A stretch of 19,238 bases of DNA from an uncultured Bacteroidales bacterium (lineage in GTDB: Bacteria > Bacteroidota > Bacteroidia > Bacteroidales > UBA3663): NCBI GenBank assembly GCA_937899265.1, contig CALBPV010000125.1, positions 1 to 19,238 of the forward strand. Direction: 5' to 3'. Under the pieces are notes generated by a model. That model was not told where the DNA came from, ran no database searches, and was given only the letters and a program-made list of their open reading frames with translations. Numbering within the stretch: position 1 is the stretch's first letter; the number at the start of each line of letters is the position of its first letter. A program made the translations under genes and the position numbers. Below are positions 13,359 through 19,238 of this stretch, in pieces.

Positions 13359-14190
13359 CTATCTTGCAATTGGCGGGTTGTTTCTGATATTCGTCCACCG
13401 TGAGAGACCCGAGACGGTCAAGCACAATGTGGCCCGAACGGGGATTTTTGATATTCGTGACCGAGCCGGTGATGGTGGCCCGGACATCGGAATCCTCGAA
13501 CATGCGGTCGCAGTCGGGACCGAAGGTGCAATCTTCGAGAATGAGGTTTTCTGCATAGCAGAGAGGTTGTTCGCCCGTGATGTGACATCGCACAAGGCGG
13601 AGATTCCGCGAATGCCAGCCGAGATATTCTCCGTTGAGCTCCGAGTCGAAGACACTCACGTTTTCAACTTCCCAGAAGGAGTCCTTGGTGGTGATGTGGG
13701 CATGATGAATCTCGACATCGTGACAATATTGGAATACATACTTCGACTCGCAGTCAAGGCCGTCGATGTAGATGTTGGAGGACCCCATGAAGGGATAGGT
13801 TCCCTCCCTCAGGGTAACGTTCCGCAGGGTGAGCCCGCGGATGTTCCAAAACGTCTCGTCGGCATCGTTGATTGTGACATTCTCGAGTGTGAGATTATGC
13901 ATCTCGCGGAACAGTTTGGGTGCTTCGATTACAGTGTCGCGCATCGTCATGTTGTCCGAATACCAGATGGCACTCCGCGAGCCGACCTCAAAACGGCAGT
14001 TAGTGATGAGGCTTCCGTCCACGTGCCAGAACGGATATTTGCCGATGAATCTGCAGTGGTCGGCTTCGATGTTGCGGCAGCATTTGATGCCGGATTCGCC
14101 CTCTGTTATCGTGACATTCTCGAGCCTCAAATCCTGGGACCCGAATAACGGACGCTCGCCGCCGAAACTTCTGTCTTTGATGATTTTCAT
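13345..14190 (-). CDS. DUF3737 parallel beta-helix protein
   Basis: A 281-residue protein with repeated short strands of the pattern N/D-hydrophobic-x-hydrophobic-x-N/D-hydrophobic (LRLENVTITE, LTLENVTIND, LTLRNVTLRE, VSVFDSELNG, LILEDCTFGP), typical of a right-handed beta-helix. The opening MKIIKDRSFGGERPLFGSQDLRLENVTI is the recognisable start of the DUF3737 family, of unknown function. There is no signal peptide, so it is probably cytoplasmic. Its 3' end overlaps the malY/PatB start. I recall DUF3737 genes beside PatB-type enzymes in other Firmicutes and Bacteroidetes, so the pair is likely functional. Its upstream side abuts a CTGAAAC-type heptamer array. Confidence 0.85.
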   Translation of the reverse strand: MKIIKDRSFGGERPLFGSQDLRLENVTITEGESGIKCCRNIEADHCRFIGKYPFWHVDGSLITNCRFEVGSRSAIWYSDNMTMRDTVIEAPKLFREMHNLTLENVTINDADETFWNIRGLTLRNVTLREGTYPFMGSSNIYIDGLDCESKYVFQYCHDVEIHHAHITTKDSFWEVENVSVFDSELNGEYLGWHSRNLRLVRCHITGEQPLCYAENLILEDCTFGPDCDRMFEDSDVRATITGSVTNIKNPRSGHIVLDRLGSLTVDEYQKQPANCKIDERI

Positions 14191-14205
14191 TTTCGAAATT
14201 TATTG

Positions 14206-14310
14206 TTGAAACCTGAAACCTGAAACTTGAAACCTGAAACTTGAAACTTGAAACCCATCCTCCCTTCCCTTTAGGGAGGGGCTGGGGGTAGGCTACTTGA
14301 AACCTGAAAG
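14206..14310. repeat. Heptamer array D (TTGAAAC/CTGAAAC) with embedded G/C-rich repeat
   Basis: Seven in-register units of TTGAAAC or CTGAAAC (14206-14254) are followed by a 42-bp G/C-rich palindromic element (14255-14296, core CCCTTTAGGGAGGGG), then TTGAAAC and CTGAAAG (14297-14310). The insert is exactly six heptamers long, so register is preserved across it. The element is a copy of that at 9061-9103. The array fills most of the 146-bp gap between the MFS stop and the DUF3737 start. Confidence 0.95.
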
Positions 14311-14336
14311 TTGCCATAAGCCCGGGACATCGGAAC

Positions 14337-15530
14337 TCACCTCCGTTGTAATCGTTTGAAATTCTTTTGGGCCACGAATGCAAAGAAGAGTGTTCCCGCA
14401 ACTTCGGCTGCTGCAACTGCGGTGAAGGTTACGTTGTAGCTGAAATATTCGGAAAGCGCACCGCCCAGAAGAACACCCATGCCCAGCCCCACATCCCACG
14501 CCACCAGGAGCGTGGCGTTGGCTATCCCGCTTTGATCCGGACGGGCTATGGACAGCATCATGTTGAGGAATGCAGGCCACAGATGCCCTTGCCCGTAGCC
14601 GATGAGGAGGGCCGAAAGGTAGAATGCCCAAATGTTGGGCACGCTGATAAAGAGGATATAGCCGAGAGAGGCGATGACGGCTCCTTCCAGGCAGTTCTGT
14701 GTGAGCTTTCCTTCCCGCAACGCTTTGGCTCCCACCAGACGCGACACGATTAGTCCGCCCGAGACGAGCATGAAGAAGGTTCCCGTGACCCCCACGACGT
14801 GGTGCACCTCTTTCATATAGAGGGCAAGGTAGTTTTGGAGTATGCCGAAACAGAAGCCGAAGAAAGCAATGTTGAGGGACAATATCCAGCCGCGGAGGAG
14901 GAGATAGCGGTTGAGTATGTTATGGCGGCGGCGGGAAAACTCTCCGTCCGGCGACGGACTTGTTTCCCGGGGTGGAAACTTCACGGTGGCATCCACACAG
15001 AGGCCGACAGACGCTACGGCCAGGGCCAACCAAAACAGCAACTCGAAATTTTGGGTGGCCTGATATATCCACAGTCCGATGCTCGGGGCAAGTGCCATCC
15101 CCAGATTGTTCCCCAACCCGTAGTACCCCGTGCCTTCGGCTTTGCGCGAGGGCGGCAACACATCCACACAGGCCGTCGTATTGGCCACAGTGAGCGCCCC
15201 AAAGGGGCCTCCGTGGAGTGTGCGCACAATGGTGAAGAGCAGGAGTGTGGAGGCTGCAATGTAGCCCCCGAAGAAGAGGGCAAAGAGTGCAAAGCAGGTG
15301 AGCAGCACCCTGCGGCGCGGATAATAATCAACCAGGTGGCCGGCAAAGAGACGGGTGACCAAAGCTACAACCGTATAGCCCGACAGCACAAAGCCCACAA
15401 CGTCCTTGCCGGCTTCCCATCGCTCCGTCAGATAAAGCGGGAGGAGGGGGGTCAGCAAGTAGAAGGAGAAGAACAGCGTGAAGTTGGCTGTCAAGACCTT
15501 CACATAGTCTTTAGTCCATAGTTTCTCCAT
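14337..15530 (-). CDS. Major facilitator superfamily transporter
   Basis: A 397-residue polytopic membrane protein with about 12 hydrophobic segments in two halves. The MFS loop 2-3 signature appears as GHLVDYYPRRRVL (about residues 64-76), and a central cytoplasmic loop rich in Arg/Ser/Pro (about 187-208) separates the halves. It belongs to the drug/sugar-exporter-like MFS group, but the substrate is not recognisable. It is first in the leftward series MFS, DUF3737, malY, though a heptamer array separates it from DUF3737. The ATG lies only 10 bp from an exact TAnnTTTG -7 box on the same strand, which predicts a nearly leaderless mRNA. Confidence 0.85.
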   Translation of the reverse strand: MEKLWTKDYVKVLTANFTLFFSFYLLTPLLPLYLTERWEAGKDVVGFVLSGYTVVALVTRLFAGHLVDYYPRRRVLLTCFALFALFFGGYIAASTLLLFTIVRTLHGGPFGALTVANTTACVDVLPPSRKAEGTGYYGLGNNLGMALAPSIGLWIYQATQNFELLFWLALAVASVGLCVDATVKFPPRETSPSPDGEFSRRRHNILNRYLLLRGWILSLNIAFFGFCFGILQNYLALYMKEVHHVVGVTGTFFMLVSGGLIVSRLVGAKALREGKLTQNCLEGAVIASLGYILFISVPNIWAFYLSALLIGYGQGHLWPAFLNMMLSIARPDQSGIANATLLVAWDVGLGMGVLLGGALSEYFSYNVTFTAVAAAEVAGTLFFAFVAQKNFKRLQRR

Positions 15531-15540
15531 ATTCGGGGTG

Positions 15541-15572
15541 CAAAAATAATCAATATTTTGGTAAAAAACAAG
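15541..15572 (-). promoter_or_regulatory. Candidate promoter for the MFS gene (very short leader)
   Basis: On the minus strand CTTG (15569-15572), a one-base variant of the -33 TTTG, is followed after exactly 20 bp by TATTTTTG (15541-15548), a TAnnTTTG -7 box. Transcription would begin about 4-6 bases before the ATG at 15530. Confidence 0.6.
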
Positions 15573-15599
15573 TTATTCGGTTAAAAAAATCCTAAAACA

Positions 15600-15631
15600 T
15601 TTGGTTAATCGAAAAATAATGCGTATATTTG
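15600..15631 (+). promoter_or_regulatory. Bacteroidetes consensus promoter for fucO
   Basis: A perfect TTTG (15600-15603), a 20-bp spacer, and TATATTTG (15624-15631) form the canonical Bacteroidetes sigma-ABfr promoter. The predicted start near 15638 leaves a leader of about 80 nt ending in an A-rich stretch before the ATG at 15719, as expected for efficient translation in this phylum. Confidence 0.85.
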
Positions 15632-15718
15632 CCCCGAGTTAACGAGAATTGTGCGCCCGAAGCAGCCCTTGCCCTCGCGCATTCGCATATTATAAACCCA
15701 ATAAAAACTAAACTAAAA

Positions 15719-16873
15719 ATGGCAAATCGTTTCATTCTGAACGAGCTCTCCTATTTCGGCCCCGGTGCACGAAAAGAGCTCCCCGGTGTTGTAGAACGTT
15801 TGGGCTTCAAGAAAGCTCTGGTGGTAACTGACAAAGGTCTCATCAAGTTCGGTGTCGCCAAGATGGTCACCGATGTACTCGACGAAGCCAAGATTCCCTA
15901 TGAGATTTTCGACGAGGTGATTCCCAACCCCACTGTCACCAACGTACAGAACGGTGTGGCCGCTTGCAAGAAGGCGCAGGCCGACTTCATCGTTGCCATC
16001 GGCGGCGGTTCTTCGATGGATACTGCCAAGGGTATCGGCATCATCATCAACAACCCTGAGTTTGCAGACGTTGTCAGCCTCGAAGGTGTGGCTCCCACCA
16101 AGAAGAAAACCCTCCCCATCATCGCGCTGCCCACCACAGCCGGCACCGCAGCCGAGACGACCATCAACTACGTCATCATCGACGAGAAGCGTCAGGCCAA
16201 AATGGTCTGCGTCGATCCCAATGACATTCCTTGCTGCGCCATTGTCGATGCCGAACTCATGTACTCCCTCCCCAAGGCCACAACGGCAGCTACCGGTATG
16301 GATGCAATGACCCACGCCATCGAGGGTCTCATCACCAAGGGTGCCTGGGAACTCTCCGACATGTTCGAAATCAAGGCCATCGAGATGATTTGGAAATATC
16401 TCCCCATTGCCGTCAACGAACCTTCCAACCCCGTGGGTCGCAACGGTATGGCTGTGGCTCAGTACGTGGCCGGTATGGCATTCTCCAACGTAGGTCTCGG
16501 TGTCGATCACGGTATGGCTCACCCCATGTCGGCTCTCCACAATATTCCTCACGGCACAGCTTGTGCCTTCCTGCTGCCTACCGTCATGCGTTTCAACATG
16601 CCCGTGGCCAAGGCCAAGTATGTCGATATTGCAAAGGCATGCGGCGTTTACAAAGAGGGTATGACCGTGGATGAAGCTGCTGAGGCTGCTTGCAACGCTA
16701 TCCAGGACCTCTCCGACCGCGTAGGTATTCCGCGTCATCTCTCCGACCTCGGCATCTATGAGAAGGACATTCCCGCCCTTGCCGAACAGGCCATCAACGA
16801 TGTCTGCACTCCCGGCAACCCCCGCGACGTGACCAAGGAGGACATCATTGCTCTCTACACTTCCCTCCTCTGA
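15719..16873 (+). CDS. fucO: Lactaldehyde reductase / 1,2-propanediol oxidoreductase (group III Fe-dependent ADH)
   Basis: A 384-residue iron-dependent alcohol dehydrogenase that reduces L-lactaldehyde, from fucose or rhamnose breakdown, to 1,2-propanediol with NADH. The start is ATG 15719 in AACTAAAAATGG; the in-frame extension to 15629 would begin inside the promoter. The NAD-binding loop is AIGGGSSMDTAKGIGI (93-108). Metal ligands align with those of E. coli FucO: Asp195 and His199 in GMDAMTHAIE, His264 in VDHGMAHP, His278 in IPHG. Segments such as NNPEFADVVSLEG, TTAGTAAETTINYVI, FSNVGLG and the C-terminal DVCTPGNPRDVTKEDI are FucO-like rather than generic ADH. It has a consensus promoter and its own terminator and so is monocistronic. 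Codon use is uniform and C-ending, consistent with high expression. Confidence 0.93.
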   Translation: MANRFILNELSYFGPGARKELPGVVERLGFKKALVVTDKGLIKFGVAKMVTDVLDEAKIPYEIFDEVIPNPTVTNVQNGVAACKKAQADFIVAIGGGSSMDTAKGIGIIINNPEFADVVSLEGVAPTKKKTLPIIALPTTAGTAAETTINYVIIDEKRQAKMVCVDPNDIPCCAIVDAELMYSLPKATTAATGMDAMTHAIEGLITKGAWELSDMFEIKAIEMIWKYLPIAVNEPSNPVGRNGMAVAQYVAGMAFSNVGLGVDHGMAHPMSALHNIPHGTACAFLLPTVMRFNMPVAKAKYVDIAKACGVYKEGMTVDEAAEAACNAIQDLSDRVGIPRHLSDLGIYEKDIPALAEQAINDVCTPGNPRDVTKEDIIALYTSLL

Positions 16874-16895
16874 GCCTAACTCAATTTTTTCCCTC

Positions 16896-16933
16896 GAGGC
16901 TGTCCCCTCAGGACAGCCTCTTCCTTTCTTCTT
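16896..16933 (+). terminator. Rho-independent terminator after fucO
   Basis: A perfect 10-bp stem, GAGGCTGTCC (16896-16905) with GGACAGCCTC (16911-16920), loop CCTCA, is followed by the pyrimidine-rich TTCCTTTCTTCTT. It lies 22 bp after the fucO stop. Confidence 0.9.
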
Positions 16934-16936
16934 CAA

Positions 16937-16990
16937 AACCTGAAACTTGTCCCCGTTTTCGTCCCCGTTAATAATAACCTGAAACTTTGT
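16937..16990. repeat. Two copies of the AACCTGAAACTT unit flanking a duplicated GTCCCCGTT
   Basis: AACCTGAAACTTG lies at 16937-16949 and AACCTGAAACTTTG near 16977-16989, the second ending one base before the SGNH start codon. Between them GTCCCCGTT occurs twice. These are sparse members of the CTGAAAC heptamer family. Confidence 0.75.
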
Positions 16991-19186
16991 ATGCGGAAAC
17001 AATTCCTCTTCAGTTCTCTCCTGTTTCTCCTGCTCCCTCTCGCCGCGCTGGCCGATGTGGAAGCTCTCAAAACCGTAACGGTCGAAGGCGCCGACAAAAT
17101 GACCTTCGGTCCGTCGCCCGATGCAGCATATTCCAACCCTTATAACATCGTGTTGACCGGTGTCAACGGTACGGTTTTCACCGAAGACAATCTTCCCCCC
17201 GAGGTGACCGACTTCTGCGTCGTGTGGGACATAAAAGGATTCCAAACCTCGAACGACCAGGCCGGACAGTACTGTGACTCTTACGGCGCTTTCAGCATCA
17301 ACGGCGAGGGCAAGACAGCCACAACGTTCCAACTGAGGAATACTCCGATGAATTTCTACGGACGCATTGTGGCCACCGTGACCTGGAACGGCAAGACCTA
17401 TACGGGAGGAAAATATGTGGTGGCTTTGGGCAATTTGCAGAAGCCTCTGACCCAAATCCTGCCTCAGGCCGGCTTTCCTGCCGATTTCAATGCATATAAC
17501 GATGCTTTGACCGGAGCGCCCGGCAACAGCGTCCTCTTCGGCAACTGGGCGTTGGAGGGCAGCGACAGCAACAAGTCGGCGCTGCTCCGCAAGGATGCCG
17601 ACGGCACTAAGTACATACGCATCAATGCCGCTACTGCCAAAAAGTCGCACGTTTTCACCCAGAACCTTGCCACCCCGCAGGGACAATACACCTTCCGAAC
17701 GCGGATGCGTTTCAATGCCAAGGGTGCCGCCGTGACCTTCACGTCGGGCTATCCCATGTGGCAGTCCAAGAATTACACCTGTCCCGTCACGCTCAACTTC
17801 ACGGGTTCCTCCCTCAATCTCAACAGCACCGCCCTCCGGCTCAACGGAAGCGCTGCGTCCGTCAAGACCGGCACATGGTACGACATAGAGTTGATGGCCG
17901 ACAAAGCCCGCGAACGGTGCTACGCCCGCGTGTGGGACACTGCAGGCAATCTGCTCGGCGAAACGGACAGCATCGCGTGGGCCGAGACTTCCAATCCCAC
18001 CTGGTTCAGCATCGGATTTGCCAACGAGAACACAGGAACGGTCGATTTGGCTTCGTGCACCTGTGTGTGCGACAGCGACCACGTGGCCCGCAAATTCTCC
18101 TATCCCGTCGAAGCCGGCCATATCTATCAGGTCGATATCACCTATCAGGGCACGCTTACCACAGGCTATTGGAACACCGATCTCGCCGGCTATACGCTCG
18201 GCACCAACACGTCTTACGGCAACGCAAGTTATCAAATTGCAGCCGTCAACGATGAAATCGAACTCCAAGTGGCTGCTGCCGATGCCACGAGTGTGGCCCG
18301 CGTGGGCGATATTGTGCTCACCAAACAACCCGCCCGTTCACCCCGCAAGAAACCCGTGGTGCACCATATCGGAGACTCCACGTCGGCCAACAAAGGCTCT
18401 TGGGCCTATACGCTCGCAGGCAACTACACCACCGACTATCCCGAGCTGGCTACCCTCTGCGACTTCAGCAACAGGGGACGAGGCGGACGCAACTTGAGCA
18501 CCTACTACACCCAAGGCAACCTGGCTGCTGTGCTTCTCGATATTTGTCCCGGCGACATATTCGTGCTCGGCAATATGGGAACCAACGGGATGGGAGCTGC
18601 CTTTGAGGAGGATGTCAATCTCTATCTCAATGCAGCCGAAGCAATGGGTGCCCGGGTCGCCCTCAACAGTTACACCCCCCACGGCTGTGTCAGCTCTTGG
18701 ACAGGCGGCTACGACCCTGCGACCCACACCTTCGATTCCTGGCGCAAGGACAGCTACGACGTGACAGTGCGCAAAGTGGCCGAAAGCCGTGCGGCAACCG
18801 ACCAAAACTACCTCGGGTTCATCGAGATAGGCAAGAATGCCGACGCCATCTTCAATGCATATATCAATGACTTTGCAGCCAACGGCTACAGCTCCAAGGA
18901 CGCTGCTGCCCAGGCCATCATCGCCTGCTTTTCCGACCACAATCACTACAGCGAGAATCCGCTCGCATGCACCCTCATGTTGGAAGGTTACAAAACCTCA
19001 GACTCTCCCGGCATCGTGGCTCAGCTCATCCAGCTCCTGCAGTCATCGGCTTCGCTATCCTGGTTGACCTTTGACACCCAAGAACCCCTCCCGTCTGACA
19101 TTTACAACCTCAACGGACAGAAAGTGTCCCGTATCTCCCGCCCCGGCCTCTACGTCATCGATGGTCACACGCGATGGGTGAAGTGA
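16991..19186 (+). CDS. Secreted multidomain SGNH esterase (rhamnogalacturonan acetylesterase-like)
   Basis: A 731-residue exported protein. The signal peptide (MRKQFLFSSLLFLLLPLAALA) is followed by a beta-rich N-terminal region (about 25-155) and a concanavalin/LamG-like sandwich (about 165-355, with GNWALEGSDSNKSALL and WYDIELMADKARERCYARVWD). A short beta region leads to a C-terminal SGNH hydrolase. Block I is HHIGDSTSAN (Ser463 nucleophile), block II NRGRGGRN, block III GNMGTNG (Asn532), and block V DHNH (Asp649, His652). The arrangement resembles carbohydrate esterases of the rhamnogalacturonan acetylesterase type, which remove acetyl groups from pectin. Substrate is inference. The chain ends with a DIYNLNGQKV ... 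GLYVIDG tail like that of the gene at the window start. Its stop codon is the first TGA of a heptamer array. Confidence 0.82.
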   Translation: MRKQFLFSSLLFLLLPLAALADVEALKTVTVEGADKMTFGPSPDAAYSNPYNIVLTGVNGTVFTEDNLPPEVTDFCVVWDIKGFQTSNDQAGQYCDSYGAFSINGEGKTATTFQLRNTPMNFYGRIVATVTWNGKTYTGGKYVVALGNLQKPLTQILPQAGFPADFNAYNDALTGAPGNSVLFGNWALEGSDSNKSALLRKDADGTKYIRINAATAKKSHVFTQNLATPQGQYTFRTRMRFNAKGAAVTFTSGYPMWQSKNYTCPVTLNFTGSSLNLNSTALRLNGSAASVKTGTWYDIELMADKARERCYARVWDTAGNLLGETDSIAWAETSNPTWFSIGFANENTGTVDLASCTCVCDSDHVARKFSYPVEAGHIYQVDITYQGTLTTGYWNTDLAGYTLGTNTSYGNASYQIAAVNDEIELQVAAADATSVARVGDIVLTKQPARSPRKKPVVHHIGDSTSANKGSWAYTLAGNYTTDYPELATLCDFSNRGRGGRNLSTYYTQGNLAAVLLDICPGDIFVLGNMGTNGMGAAFEEDVNLYLNAAEAMGARVALNSYTPHGCVSSWTGGYDPATHTFDSWRKDSYDVTVRKVAESRAATDQNYLGFIEIGKNADAIFNAYINDFAANGYSSKDAAAQAIIACFSDHNHYSENPLACTLMLEGYKTSDSPGIVAQLIQLLQSSASLSWLTFDTQEPLPSDIYNLNGQKVSRISRPGLYVIDGHTRWVK

Positions 19187-19238
19187 AACTTGAAACCTGA
19201 AACTTGAAACCTGAAACCTGAAACTTGAAACCTGAAAC
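19183..19238. repeat. Heptamer array F (TTGAAAC/CTGAAAC), continues past window
   Basis: Eight in-register units (GTGAAAC, then TTGAAAC and CTGAAAC mixed) run to the window edge, so the full length is unknown. The first unit contains the SGNH stop codon (TGA 19184-19186). The orientation matches array D. Confidence 0.95.

Noticed and set aside
15629..15718. N-terminal extension of FucO by 30 residues
   Set aside because: The extension would start inside the -7 promoter box. The ATG at 15719 has an A-rich upstream region and gives the family's usual N-terminus.
15713..18328. 871-codon open frame on the minus strand
   Set aside because: It lies antisense to fucO and the SGNH gene, both of which have clear family motifs. 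The translation is His/Gly/Val-rich with no recognisable domain, as expected from codon bias on the opposite strand.

Overview
The window looks like a chromosomal segment from a Bacteroidales bacterium, most likely Prevotella-like. The evidence is: TTTG / TAnnTTTG (Bacteroidetes-type) promoters, lipoproteins whose acylated Cys is followed by S-D-S-D-rich stretches, a fused ResB-CcsA cytochrome maturation protein, a long-form RodA, and C-terminal 'YNLNGQ..GLYVIDG' tails. I see no insertion sequence, tRNA, rRNA, prophage or CRISPR array.

Layout. Positions 1-1074 hold the 3' end of a secreted-type protein overlapped by pyrF (+). A HAD phosphatase (1179-1835, -) faces it. Positions 1930-8751 are a minus-strand gene block read right to left: outer-membrane porin, imelysin-like lipoprotein, di-heme c-type cytochrome lipoprotein, then a CcsBA haem ligation/export protein. 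Together they look like a cell-envelope metal/redox module that brings its own cytochrome maturase. Positions 9290-13358 hold aguB (-), rodA (+) and malY/patB (-), separated by long arrays of 7-bp repeats. malY overlaps an upstream DUF3737 beta-helix gene, which follows an MFS transporter gene (all -). A divergent promoter region at 15531-15718 then leads to fucO (+), closed by a strong terminator, and to a large secreted SGNH esterase-like protein (+).

The most unusual feature is the intergenic DNA. Much of it is built from heptamers: GACCTTA, GACCTTT and GACTTTT in three arrays (9104-9271, 10194-10376, 11921-12180); CTGAAAC and TTGAAAC in three places (14206-14310, 16937-16990, 19183 to the window end); and TTAACCG at 5939-5966. 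The first family keeps exact 7-bp register for up to 28 units, even across interposed 21-bp hairpin segments. It switches orientation at a conserved ACTGTGAAC junction and runs almost to the start or stop codons of the adjacent genes. Every heptamer type contains a TGA, TAG or TAA in one orientation. They resemble, in form only, the heptanucleotide STRR repeats of cyanobacteria. I know of no assigned function.
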